Shown: positions 41,115 to 48,966, numbered from the stretch's first letter. The stretch is DNA of 64,000 nt from Subdoligranulum variabile (GCA_004554775.1 SFKI01000009.1:1-64000), one strand, 5' to 3'. Numbers and translations are program-made. The notes: generated by a model from the sequence alone, not told the origin.

Positions 41115-42998
41115 TTACAGGCCGTTGTTTGTAGAATCTGCCGGGGCAGCCGCAGGCAATTGCGGCTGTGCGTTCAAAATACGCATAAACTCCTCGCCGG
41201 AGATCGTCTCTTTTTCGTACAGGTACTGGGCAATCTCGTCCAGCTTGCGGCGGTTGTCTGCCAACAGCTTGTAGGCTTTCTTGTGCTGCTCCTGCACAAT
41301 CTCCACTACCTTGGCATCCACGCGGCTGGCGGTCTGCTCACTGCATGCCAAGCTGGCGTCGCCGCCCAGGTAGGCGTTGTTCACGGTTTCCAGAGCCACC
41401 ATGTCAAAGTCCTCGGTCATGCCGTAGCGGGTGACAAGGGCGCGGGCCAGTTTTGTAGCCTGCTCAATATCGTTGGATGCACCCGTCGTGATGGAATGGA
41501 AGATCAGTTCCTCAGCCGCGCGGCCGCCGGTGAAGGTGGCGATTTTGTCGAGAATTTCTTCCTTGGTCATCAGGGCATGGTCGCCGTCCTCCACCTGCAT
41601 GGTGAAGCCAAGTGCGCCCGAAGTGCGCGGCACGATGGTGATTTTCTGCACCGGCGCACTGTGGGATTGCAGCGCTGCCACCAACGCATGGCCGACCTCG
41701 TGGTAGGCGACGATGCACTTTTCCTTGTCGTTCAAGATCTTGTTCTTCTTCTGTGCACCGGCCAGGATGGTGTCCACGGCCTCCTGCAAATCGAACTGCG
41801 TTACAGACTTGCGATGGTGGCGCACGGCGCACAGTGCAGCCTCATTGATGATGTTGGCCAACTCAGCGCCCGAAGCACCAGGTGTCATGCGGGCCACAAC
41901 GGGGAAATCGCAATCCGGGCCGACCTTGACCTTTTTGGCGTGCAGGCGCAGGATGCTCTCACGGCCCTTCAGGTCGGGCAGTTCCACGGGTACGCGGCGG
42001 TCAAAACGGCCGGGGCGGGTCAACGCCGGGTCCAGCGATTCGGGCCGGTTGGTAGCAGCCAGAATCACAACGCCCTTGGTGGCGTCAAAGCCGTCCATCT
42101 CGGTCAGCAGCTGGTTCAGCGTCTGCTCGCGCTCATCGTTGCCACCCAGGCCGCTGGCCCCGTCACGCTTTTTGCCGATGGTATCAATCTCATCAATAAA
42201 TACGATACAGGGCGCTTTTTCTCCTGCCTGTTTGAACAGGTCGCGCACTTTGGAAGCACCCATGCCGACGAACATCTCCACAAACTCACTGCCTGCGATG
42301 GAGAAGAACGGCACGCCGGCCTCACCGGCCACGGCGCGGGCCAGCAGCGTTTTGCCGGTGCCCGGGGGACCTACGAGCAACACGCCCTTAGGCATTTTGG
42401 CGCCGATTTCCTCGTATTTCTGGGGGTTATTCAAGAAGTCAACGATCTCCTGCAAGCTCTCCTTGGCTTCGTCCTCACCGGCAACATCATGGAATTTGAT
42501 ACCGGTCTTGTCGTCCACCACATACTGCTTAGCACCGGATTTCCCGCCGCCGAACAGCATTGAGTTGGTGCCACCCATGCCCTGCATCTTTTTGCCGATG
42601 TAGCGGTTCAGCCACCAGAACAACAAAATCATCGGCAGCAGCGAAATGGCCAGGTTCAACAGGCCGTCCCAGATGGTGGGGCTTTGGTAGACGGTGCCGA
42701 ACTCGACCCCGGCATCCTCCAGCCGGGTTACAAGGTTGTTATCCTGCGCGATGGCGTTGGTTTTGTACGAGTTTTTCTCGTTATCCACGAAGAAAATCTG
42801 CTGATCTTCGATCTGTACGGTCGCCAACTGCTTGTTCTCCAGCATTTGCAGGAAAGTACTGTAGTTCACGCTTTTGACCTTGGCCTGCATCATGGCTGGG
42901 AACAGGAACAGATTGCAGGCAAACAAGATCGCAATGACAATGCTGTAACCGATCCAAAGTTTCTTTTTGGGATCCTTTGGCGGTGTGGTTTCTTTCAT
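41115..42998 (-). CDS. ftsH: ATP-dependent zinc metalloprotease FtsH
   Basis: A 627-residue membrane AAA+ protease for quality control of membrane and regulatory proteins. Two membrane segments near residues 18-36 and 105-125 flank the short external domain. The AAA domain has Walker A VGPPGTGKTLLARAVAGEAG (about 205), Walker B IVFIDEIDTIG (about 265) and the second region of homology, and the M41 zinc motif HEVGHAL is near 430. The ATG at 42998 follows AAAAGGAGG; the frame to 43040 is rejected. It is transcribed away from a long non-coding region full of DnaA-box-like sequences. Confidence 0.97.
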   Translation of the reverse strand: MKETTPPKDPKKKLWIGYSIVIAILFACNLFLFPAMMQAKVKSVNYSTFLQMLENKQLATVQIEDQQIFFVDNEKNSYKTNAIAQDNNLVTRLEDAGVEFGTVYQSPTIWDGLLNLAISLLPMILLFWWLNRYIGKKMQGMGGTNSMLFGGGKSGAKQYVVDDKTGIKFHDVAGEDEAKESLQEIVDFLNNPQKYEEIGAKMPKGVLLVGPPGTGKTLLARAVAGEAGVPFFSIAGSEFVEMFVGMGASKVRDLFKQAGEKAPCIVFIDEIDTIGKKRDGASGLGGNDEREQTLNQLLTEMDGFDATKGVVILAATNRPESLDPALTRPGRFDRRVPVELPDLKGRESILRLHAKKVKVGPDCDFPVVARMTPGASGAELANIINEAALCAVRHHRKSVTQFDLQEAVDTILAGAQKKNKILNDKEKCIVAYHEVGHALVAALQSHSAPVQKITIVPRTSGALGFTMQVEDGDHALMTKEEILDKIATFTGGRAAEELIFHSITTGASNDIEQATKLARALVTRYGMTEDFDMVALETVNNAYLGGDASLACSEQTASRVDAKVVEIVQEQHKKAYKLLADNRRKLDEIAQYLYEKETISGEEFMRILNAQPQLPAAAPADSTNNGL

Positions 42999-43126
42999 GG
43001 GGATTCCTCCTTTTCTTATACATCTTATAGCATGGACCATAATTTTGAACGGCGTATGAATGGACTTTGAACGATTGGAAAAAAGTGCAGTTCTGCCCGC
43101 ACTTATAAGGAAAACGACGCGTTGAA

Positions 43127-43545
43127 CACAATGTCGAAAACCGTCACAATTTATTTACAACTAAGAGTTTTAAACAGTTTCGACAGGGTTTTCAACAAGA
43201 ATCCATTCTTTTGCACCGTGGAAATGTGGAAAACTGTGTTGAAAGTGTTGAAAACCCGGTTAAATCCCGTGGAAACAACAAATTTCAAACGATAAAGTGC
43301 GACTTTCTATTTGTGGAAAACCAGGCAAAACCTGTAAGGACGCCCACAGGCGGCAGGGGAAAAGTCCATCCAGCCTGTGGAAAACGCGGTAGTGATTTCA
43401 ACAGGAAAAAGGTGTATTTTTGTACTTTTTACGATACAGTGCAAAATGTGAGTTTTCAACACGACTGGGGAAAACTATGTTGAAAAGTGTAGGAAACCCT
43501 GGGGAAAAGCTCTCAATAATCCACAATAGACAGGGGAAAACCAAA
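43127..43545. promoter_or_regulatory. dense cluster of DnaA-box-like nonamers between ftsH and a winged-helix gene
   Basis: The 600-base gap (43041-43644) holds no gene. Three exact TGTGGAAAA boxes (43225, 43312, 43376), identical to the oriC boxes, are accompanied by one-mismatch forms: TGTTGAAAA at 43246 and 43478, TTTTCAACA at 43189 and 43453, TGGGGAAAA at 43466 and 43500, and TAATCCACA at 43517. Most share one orientation. It resembles a DnaA titration or regulatory locus about 23 kb from oriC. Confidence 0.6.
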
Positions 43546-43644
43546 AAAATTGGCTGGAATTGTAACAATTCCGAAACATCTGTCGTTATAGTATATAGAG
43601 AACAACCCCATATGGTTGCTTTTATACAACGAAAGGAACAAGCT

Positions 43645-43989
43645 ATGACGAAGGATATGATCGTAAAAGCTGCCCAGGCGGCTGCGGCCCGGCGCAACGA
43701 AGTATTTGCCCTGAACGATGTACAGGTGGACCTGACCGCGCATTGCGTGCGGAAAAACGGCCAAATCATCCGCCTGACCCCGCGGGAGTATGCCTTGCTG
43801 GAAATGTTGATCGACAAGCGTGACAGGGCCCTGACCCGCCACGAACTGCTGACGACGGCCTGGGGGTACGAGTACGTGGGTGCCAGCCGCACTGTGGATG
43901 TACATATCAACCGTCTGCGTACAAAATTGGGGCTGGACAAAGAGATCCAGACTGTGTTCAAGGTCGGTTATCGGCTGAATACGCAGTGA
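43645..43989 (+). CDS. OmpR/PhoB-type winged-helix DNA-binding protein without receiver domain
   Basis: A 114-residue protein consisting only of the Trans_reg_C winged-helix domain: the N-terminal beta strands (EVFALNDVQVDLTAHCVRKNG), the HTH region (LTPREYALLEMLIDK, ALTRHELLTTAWG) and the wing with SRTVDVHINRLRTKLG and VFKVGYRL. No phospho-acceptor receiver domain or sensor kinase is present nearby, so DNA binding is probably constitutive or controlled by level. ATG at 43645 follows GAAAGGAAC; a longer frame from 43420 runs through the box cluster and is rejected. Its stop lies one base from the stop of the convergent hydrolase gene. Confidence 0.85.
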   Translation: MTKDMIVKAAQAAAARRNEVFALNDVQVDLTAHCVRKNGQIIRLTPREYALLEMLIDKRDRALTRHELLTTAWGYEYVGASRTVDVHINRLRTKLGLDKEIQTVFKVGYRLNTQ

Positions 43990-43990
43990 T

Positions 43991-45202
43991 TTACCAGGAT
44001 TGTGCCAGGCTTTCCCGCTCGGCTGCGGCCAGGGCGGGATAAGCTGTGTTGTTGAAAAGGGAATCGTAACGATACAGCCCGCAGCTGGCGATACCCAGTG
44101 TGTTCAGTGCGGCCAGTTGGTCGGCCAGCGCGTGACCGGTCGCCCATTCACCGGGCGTGTCGCTGCCGTCACCGTCCCCGATGCGGTAGGCCCCCAGCCC
44201 GATCGCTAGTGTAACACCATCGGCCCGGGGCAGCGCTGCCCAGCGCGCCGCCAGCTGGCCCAGGCTTTGCGCTGTGCTGCCGTTTTTGGTATACGCCTGC
44301 CCCCAGTAAAGCTGCGGCATTAAATAGTCCACATAGCCGCCCTGCGCCAGCCACAGGGCGGCATCGCTGTATTGCTCGGCATAGCTGCGGTCGGGGTCGC
44401 CGACCGGGGCTGCGCCAAACCGCACACCGTACTGGTGAGCCGTTTGGTAACACAGGGTCATCAGGGCGTTGACATTTTCCCGCCGCCAGTCCGCCAGCGA
44501 AAGGCTCGTGCCTGCGGCGGCGTAGTCGTCATCGTCAAAGGCGGTGTCGGTGGTGGGGTAAAAGTAGTCGTCAAAATGGATACCGTCAAGGGGATAATTG
44601 CGGCAAAGCTCCGCGACCGCATCGGCAATAAAGGCGCGCACCTCGGCGTTGGCAGGATCCAGATACAGGCCGTTAGCGGTGGTTTTGGTCCATTCCGGGT
44701 GGGTCAGCGCCAGACTTTGCGTACACAGCAGCGGAAAATTGCCGCTTTGCAGCCGGTAGGGGTTGATCCAGGCTTCCAGCTGCAAGTCGCGCGCGTGGGC
44801 CGCCTGCATCAGCAGCGCCAGCGGGTCAAAGCCCGGGTCCTGCCCCTGCACGCCGGTGCACAGGTGGCTGAAAGGATAATAATTACTGGGATAGAGTGCA
44901 TCACCAAAGGGCCGTACCTGCGCCAGTACCACAGTGGCACCCAGAGCGGCAATGTTGTCCAGCATGGTGGAGATGTCTGCGGTAAAGCTTTGCGCCGATG
45001 AAAAATCGACCTGCTGCCATTCCAGATAACTGACCCAGACAGCACGGTAGGGCGGGCTTTCCGGCACAGCGGTAGGCGAGGGCGCAGGCGTGGCAGTTGC
45101 CCCGGCAGACGATGTTAGAGTACTGCGCTGCCACCCTAAAAGCGGCGCGGTAAAGTAGACAATAAGCAAAAAAAACGACAGCACCCAACCCGTGCGCCGC
45201 AT
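43991..45202 (-). CDS. glycoside hydrolase family 10-like (GHL10/YddW) exported protein
   Basis: A 403-residue protein with an N-terminal signal anchor (GWVLSFFLLIVYFTAPLLGW), an Ala/Pro/Ser/Thr linker, and a TIM-barrel-like domain of the COG1649/DUF187 type: RAVWVSYLEWQQVDF near residue 50, VVLAQVRPFGDALYPS near 90, LEAWINPYRL near 140, and DGIHFDDYFYPTTD near 195 with acidic residues in the expected catalytic zone. YddW/DigH relatives cleave denuded peptidoglycan glycan strands. The start at 45202 is preceded by AAAGGGGTG; the longer frame is rejected. Confidence 0.88.
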   Translation of the reverse strand: MRRTGWVLSFFLLIVYFTAPLLGWQRSTLTSSAGATATPAPSPTAVPESPPYRAVWVSYLEWQQVDFSSAQSFTADISTMLDNIAALGATVVLAQVRPFGDALYPSNYYPFSHLCTGVQGQDPGFDPLALLMQAAHARDLQLEAWINPYRLQSGNFPLLCTQSLALTHPEWTKTTANGLYLDPANAEVRAFIADAVAELCRNYPLDGIHFDDYFYPTTDTAFDDDDYAAAGTSLSLADWRRENVNALMTLCYQTAHQYGVRFGAAPVGDPDRSYAEQYSDAALWLAQGGYVDYLMPQLYWGQAYTKNGSTAQSLGQLAARWAALPRADGVTLAIGLGAYRIGDGDGSDTPGEWATGHALADQLAALNTLGIASCGLYRYDSLFNNTAYPALAAAERESLAQSW

Positions 45203-45255
45203 GGCAAACACCCCTTTCCTACTGCATTGTATGCAAAGAAAAGGGGACATACCCC

Positions 45256-45284
45256 TTGGCAACGGGGGAAAATTCTGCTATAAT
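45256..45284 (+). promoter_or_regulatory. tRNA-Ile2 promoter
   Basis: TTGGCA (45256-45261), 17-base spacer and TATAAT (45279-45284), 17 bases before the tRNA 5' end. Confidence 0.8.
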
Positions 45285-45301
45285 ATAAGTTACAACTGTG
45301 C

Positions 45302-45375
45302 GGGCCATTAGCTCAGTTGGTTAGAGCTGGCGGCTCATAACCGCTTGGTCGGGGGTTCGAGTCCCTCATGGCCCA
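45302..45375 (+). tRNA. tRNA-Ile2 (anticodon CAT, lysidine type)
   Basis: Cloverleaf with acceptor GGGCCAT/ATGGCCC, D-arm GCTCAGTTGGTTAGAGC, anticodon arm GGCGG-CTCATAA-CCGCT and T-arm GGGGGTTCGAGTCCCTC. The CTCATAA loop with GGTCG variable region is typical of tRNA-Ile(CAU), whose C34 is changed to lysidine by TilS. CCA is not encoded. Confidence 0.85.
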
Positions 45376-45423
45376 TATTTGTAAAGCCCCCAGCCGTGTC
45401 CCGGCTGGGGGCTTTACAAATAT
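45376..45423 (+). terminator. terminator of tRNA-Ile2, very long perfect stem
   Basis: A stem of about 20 bp around TTTGTAAAGCCCCCAGCC/GGCTGGGGGCTTTACAAA with a GTGTCCC loop directly after the tRNA. The pairing continues into the tRNA 3' end through the inverted tRNA remnant at 45427-45446. Confidence 0.75.
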
Positions 45424-45426
45424 GTT

Positions 45427-45600
45427 GGCCATGAGAGGACTCGAACAGCACGGCCGCCCGCAGGCGGCAAAAAACAGTCCGGTAGGCTGTTTTTTAGTGC
45501 GCGGGAGAGTCCCCATGCCCGTTTACGCAGTAGAGTGTGTTCAAGGGGCGCACCCCGGCTGGGGACCTTTTGAATATGCTGGCCATGAGAGGACTCGAAC
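45427..45600 (-). repeat. two inverted remnants of a tRNA 3' end
   Basis: On the minus strand GTTCGAGTCCTCTCATGGCC (T-arm plus acceptor 3' strand, matching tRNA-Ile2 except two bases) occurs at 45427-45446 and again at 45581-45600, each followed by an A(A/G)CATATT context. About 30 bases are almost identical between the copies, 154 bases apart. No 5' halves are present. Between them are small hairpins (CCGCCCGCAGGCGG; AAAAACAG/CTGTTTTT). No gene is seen in 45376-45821. Confidence 0.6.
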
Positions 45601-45629
45601 AGGGCGACGGCGGTTACCGCTGCCATTTT

Positions 45630-45750
45630 GTAGGGGCCGATACTTGCATCGGCCCGCGGGCGAACAATGTTCGCCCCTACACCCATCTGCACGGCACTTT
45701 ATAGCATACAGATAAAACTCCACGGGCGGATATGGAATCCGCCTCTACGG
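45630..45750. repeat. TGTAGGGG...CCCCTACA palindromic repeat cluster
   Basis: An outer inverted repeat TGTAGGGG/CCCCTACA (45630-45681) encloses two hairpins, GGGCCGAT/ATCGGCCC and GGGCGAAC/GTTCGCCC. A further unit GGGCGGATATGGAATCCGCC lies at 45724-45743 and ends in CTACG. A degenerate relative lies at 15147. It looks like a mobile or REP-like intergenic repeat. Confidence 0.6.
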
Positions 45751-45821
45751 GATGAAACATTGACAAAACAACGCAAATACGTTTTAATGATAATACAAAC
45801 AACCCGGAAAGGGGGATACCT

Positions 45822-46745
45822 ATGAAACACGCAAAACATAATCGCACACTCTGGGTCGTGCTGGGGGGGCTGGCGGCAGTGATCCTGTGCGCGGTGGTGA
45901 TTTTTGCCCTGCGGGGGTCCGGTGCAAAGGCAAAAGATGTTGAGATACCAGGTACGCGCGGTACGATCGCGGCTACCGTGCAACTGCCTGCCAGGTCGGC
46001 ACGCGGGGATGAACTGCCGCTGGTCGTGCTTTGCCATGGCTTTACCGGCAACCGGCAGGGTGACGGCCACTTTGCGCCCCTGGCCGATGACCTGGCTGCG
46101 CAGGGCATTGCTACCGTGCGGCTGGACTTTGCCGGCTGCGGCGACAGCACCGAGCCCTACACCGCCTACACGCTGGCTAATATGGCGGCGGACGTGGACA
46201 GCGTGATCGCTTACATGCAGGCCACCTACGGCACCGGCAAAACGGCGCTGGTGGGCCACAGCATGGGCGGGCGGCTGGCCAGCCTGTATCCGCAGTTGGG
46301 CCAGTACCCGGTCACGGCGCTGGCGCTCTGGAGCCCTGCCAACGGCACGGGGCTGCACGGGCTGGAGTTTTTGAATAGTAACGATTTTGCCGCTGTAGAA
46401 GAACTGGCCGCCCGCGCAGATGCCGAGGGCAGCGTCGCGGCCTGGGGTGTGACGCTGAGCGCCGACTACATCGACGGCATGCGCGACAGCGATCCCAACG
46501 CCGTATTGCGTGCAAGCGGCCTGCCGGTGTTGCTGACCTACAGCGGCAACGAACGCATTTTGAGCAATACTACTCAAAGCGAGACTCAAGCGGCTGTCGA
46601 AAGCCTGCCGGGCGGACAGATAGTACTAGACTCCTTTGTGAACGGTGACCATAACTATACCAGCGAAGACCCCGATACCAACGCCCGGCTGGATGCTGAC
46701 CTGCGCCAGATCACGGTTACTTTTTTAACGTCCCATCTGCAATAA
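45822..46745 (+). CDS. alpha/beta hydrolase with N-terminal membrane anchor
   Basis: A 307-residue protein with a basic N-terminus and one membrane segment (LWVVLGGLAAVILCAVVIFAL), then an extracytoplasmic or membrane-attached alpha/beta hydrolase domain. The HG oxyanion motif LCHGFTGNRQGDG is near residue 70, the elbow GHSMGGRLA near 148, and the late His in NGDHNY near 283. It resembles esterase or lysophospholipase-like hydrolases (COG1073). The substrate is unknown. AAAGGGGG precedes the ATG. It follows a repeat-rich gap and is not in an operon. Confidence 0.87.
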   Translation: MKHAKHNRTLWVVLGGLAAVILCAVVIFALRGSGAKAKDVEIPGTRGTIAATVQLPARSARGDELPLVVLCHGFTGNRQGDGHFAPLADDLAAQGIATVRLDFAGCGDSTEPYTAYTLANMAADVDSVIAYMQATYGTGKTALVGHSMGGRLASLYPQLGQYPVTALALWSPANGTGLHGLEFLNSNDFAAVEELAARADAEGSVAAWGVTLSADYIDGMRDSDPNAVLRASGLPVLLTYSGNERILSNTTQSETQAAVESLPGGQIVLDSFVNGDHNYTSEDPDTNARLDADLRQITVTFLTSHLQ

Positions 46746-46750
46746 AAATC

Positions 46751-46782
46751 GCCCCCGTTCGGTTGCGGCTCCGAACGGGGGC
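46751..46782. terminator. hairpin after the hydrolase gene
   Basis: Perfect GCCCCCGTTCGG/CCGAACGGGGGC with loop TTGCGGCT. The T-run lies on the upstream side (useful on the minus strand), so plus-strand termination is uncertain. Its CGGTTGCGGCTCCG core recurs at 46828 inside the small ORF. Confidence 0.5.
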
Positions 46783-46814
46783 ATAAGGGGTATCGATTGG
46801 TGTGAGGAGGAATC

Positions 46815-46910
46815 ATGTTCCAGAATTACGGTTGCGGCTCCGTAACCCTGTGCCTATACAATACAGGATATCTACTAAAAAACTATGATACTGGTATGAA
46901 CTTTTTGTAA
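46815..46910 (+). CDS. possible small protein of 31 residues
   Basis: A short ORF beginning MFQNYGCGSVTLCLYNTG and ending GMNFL has an excellent ribosome site (GAGGAGG, 4-5 bases before the ATG by the last G). It lies between the hydrolase terminator and the decarboxylase terminator. I do not recognise it. Its 5' part can form a small hairpin (ACGG/CCGT) whose sequence repeats the loop of the upstream terminator. It may be a leader peptide, a small protein, or chance. Confidence 0.3.
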   Translation: MFQNYGCGSVTLCLYNTGYLLKNYDTGMNFL

Positions 46911-46925
46911 ATTACAAAATACTCA

Positions 46926-46965
46926 ATAAAAAACCTCCGGCCCGAAAGCCGGAGGTGATTTTTTG
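46926..46965. terminator. bidirectional terminator after the decarboxylase operon
   Basis: CCTCCGGC-CCGAAA-GCCGGAGG with A/T runs on both sides; on the minus strand the stem is followed by TTTTTTATTG. Confidence 0.88.
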
Positions 46966-46982
46966 CAGATATCAGGCTGCAA

Positions 46983-48173
46983 TTAGCCGAACATGTTGAT
47001 CAGGATACCGGCAGCAACAGCGGAGCCGATAACACCGGCAACGTTGGGGCCCATGGCGTGCATGAGCAGGTAGTTGCGGGGATTGTACTCCTGGCCGACC
47101 TTCTGGGAAACACGGGCAGCCATAGGAACGGCGGAAACACCGGCGGAACCGATCAGCGGGTTGATCTTGCCGTGGGTGATAACGCACATGATCTTGCCCA
47201 GGATAACGCCGCCAGCGGTGCCGACACCGAAAGCAACAATGCCCAAGACGATGATCTCGACGGTCTGGATATTCAGGAAGGTAGAAGCGTTGGTGGTGCA
47301 GCCGACGGAGAAGCCCAAGAATATGGTGATAATGTTCATCAACTCGTTGCCGGCAGTCTTGGTGATACGCTCAACAACGCCGGACTCTTTCATCAGGTTG
47401 CCCATCATCAGGCAGCCAACCAGGATGGCAGCATCCGGCAGGGTCAGGGCAACAATGATGGTAACGATGATGGGGAAGAGGATCTTCTCAGTTTTGGAAA
47501 CACGGCGGGGCGCAGTCATAACGATCTGACGTTCTTTTTCCGTGGTCAAGGCCTTCATGATAGGCGGCTGGATAACAGGTACCAGCGCCATGTAGCAGTA
47601 CGCCGCAACAGCGATAGAACCCAGCAGATGCGGGGCCAGCTTGGTGGTGACGTAGATAGCGGTGGGGCCGTCAGCACCACCGATGATGCCGATGGCACCG
47701 GCTTCCTGGTTGGTGAAGCCCAGGATCTTGGCGCCGACGAAGGTGAAGAAGATGCCCAGCTGTGCAGCAGCGCCCAGCAGCAGGCTGGAGGGACGTGCAA
47801 TCAGCGGCTCGAAGTCGGTCATCGTACCGATGCCCAGGAAGATCAGAGGGGGATAAATGCCCAGCTTGACACCTAAGTAAATGTAGTCCACCATGCCGCC
47901 GGAAGAACCAAGCAGCGCCCAGTCAATATGGTTGGTGGAGTTGATGAAGATGTCCATGTGGAAGATGCCGTCCAAGGGCAGGTTGGTCATCAGCATACCA
48001 AAGCCGATGGGCAGCAGCAGCAGAGGTTCAAACTGTTTGACGATGGCCAGGTACAGCAGCACACAGGCCACGGCAATCATGACGGCATACTTCCAGCCGC
48101 CCTCGGTAAAGAAAATCTGTGCCCAACCGGACTTAGCAAAAATCTCCGAGATGTTGGTTAAAATAGCACCCAT
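46983..48173 (-). CDS. Na+-translocating decarboxylase beta subunit
   Basis: A 396-residue integral membrane protein of the OadB/MmdB/GcdB family, which couples decarboxylation of carboxybiotin to Na+ export. About nine to eleven hydrophobic segments are visible, with family motifs GFGMLMTNLPLDG near residue 57, GADGPTAIYVTTKLAPHLLG near 172, GCLMMGNLMKESGV near 258 and GFSVGCTTNASTFLN near 290. AAGGAGG precedes the ATG. It is cotranscribed after the gamma-like subunit. The alpha (carboxyltransferase) and biotin carrier subunits are not in the window, so the decarboxylated acid (oxaloacetate, methylmalonyl-CoA or glutaconyl-CoA) cannot be told. Confidence 0.93.
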   Translation of the reverse strand: MGAILTNISEIFAKSGWAQIFFTEGGWKYAVMIAVACVLLYLAIVKQFEPLLLLPIGFGMLMTNLPLDGIFHMDIFINSTNHIDWALLGSSGGMVDYIYLGVKLGIYPPLIFLGIGTMTDFEPLIARPSSLLLGAAAQLGIFFTFVGAKILGFTNQEAGAIGIIGGADGPTAIYVTTKLAPHLLGSIAVAAYCYMALVPVIQPPIMKALTTEKERQIVMTAPRRVSKTEKILFPIIVTIIVALTLPDAAILVGCLMMGNLMKESGVVERITKTAGNELMNIITIFLGFSVGCTTNASTFLNIQTVEIIVLGIVAFGVGTAGGVILGKIMCVITHGKINPLIGSAGVSAVPMAARVSQKVGQEYNPRNYLLMHAMGPNVAGVIGSAVAAGILINMFG

Positions 48174-48185
48174 TTCCAGACCTCC

Positions 48186-48599
48186 TTACATAAAGGGCGT
48201 GGTATGTTCACGCACACCGGCGTCGCCCCAGGAACCACGGCGGGAACCTGCGGCGGGCTTGGAAACGCGGCGGATACCGTGGATTACAGCGCCGGAACCC
48301 ATCACGGTAGCAACAGCGGCAGAAATCGCAGCAATGACCTCGCCGGGGATGCCGCCCTTGTCCGCTTTTGCGGCGGGGGCAGCAGGCTTGGCAGTCGGTG
48401 CCGGTGCAGCCTTGGCCGCCGGTGCGGCCGGGGCCTGCGGCTTGGGTTTGGCGGGTTTATTGTTTTTCAGGTCGAAGAGCTTGCCCTCCAGGGTGATGAT
48501 GAGGCACAGGGCAACCAGCATGGCAAAAACCAGGGTAATACTGGTCAGCACCACGGTGCCGTCGCTGGCTTCCAAGGCAAGCAGAGCGAGGTTGGGCAT
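48186..48599 (-). CDS. OadG-like gamma subunit of a Na+ decarboxylase
   Basis: A 137-residue protein with one N-terminal membrane helix (GTVVLTSITLVFAMLVALCLII), a cytoplasmic Pro/Ala/Lys-rich linker of about 45 residues and a C-terminal part. This is the OadG/MmdD type of small anchor subunit that links the carboxyltransferase to the beta channel. The C-terminus (SRRGSWGDAGVREHTTPFM) is short. The ATG at 48599 follows AAGGAGG. It lies 12 bases before the beta subunit gene. Confidence 0.8.
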   Translation of the reverse strand: MPNLALLALEASDGTVVLTSITLVFAMLVALCLIITLEGKLFDLKNNKPAKPKPQAPAAPAAKAAPAPTAKPAAPAAKADKGGIPGEVIAAISAAVATVMGSGAVIHGIRRVSKPAAGSRRGSWGDAGVREHTTPFM

Positions 48600-48860
48600 G
48601 GGATTTCCTCCTTTTTGGATAAAACATGAAACTCTTTTTAACAAAAGGGCATTTATCTGTATTATAGCACAATGTGAATTATTTTGGTAGATTTTTTTGC
48701 AAAAAAATTAACATACCTGTAAATTTGCCCAAGTTTAGCCCGGCCGTTCAATCTGCTGACCGCACACAAAAAACAGATGACTGTAAAATATGCACAAAAG
48801 ACAGCCTGCTTTTTTGGAGGTAAAAAGCCAAAACTGACGAAATATGCCAAGCTGTACAAT
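48600..48860. other. gap before the decarboxylase operon and amt, little visible
   Basis: On the minus strand an extended -10-like TGTGCTATAAT lies at about 48660-48670, possibly the decarboxylase operon promoter. Its -35 is poor. Nothing else is recognised up to the amt promoter. Confidence 0.4.
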
Positions 48861-48867
48861 TTGCCCC

Positions 48868-48896
48868 TTGACCGCAGGCCCAGACTGTGCTACCAT
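48868..48896 (+). promoter_or_regulatory. candidate amt promoter
   Basis: TTGACC (48868-48873), 17-base spacer, TACCAT (48891-48896). The terminator-like hairpin at 48918 lies between it and the gene. Confidence 0.6.
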
Positions 48897-48917
48897 GACC
48901 ACAATGCAACAAACGGC

Positions 48918-48966
48918 AAAGGCGCCGGACGGGATAGTAAGCTCCCGCCCGGCGCCTTTTGTTGTT
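48918..48966 (+). terminator. terminator-like hairpin in the amt leader
   Basis: AAAGGCGCCGG-A-CGGG/CCCG-C-CCGGCGCCTTT followed by TGTTGTTGG, placed 20 bases after the promoter and 50 bases before the amt start. It is either an attenuator for amt or the end of an unrecognised upstream transcript. Confidence 0.65.

Noticed and set aside
43081..43640. CRISPR array in the repeat-like region upstream of ftsH
   Set aside because: Recurring nonamers are irregularly spaced with no fixed-length spacers and no cas genes; DnaA boxes explain them better.
45447..45580. A gene or small RNA between the tRNA-end remnants
   Set aside because: Only short hairpins are visible, with no promoter or ORF with a ribosome site; left as repeat-associated sequence.
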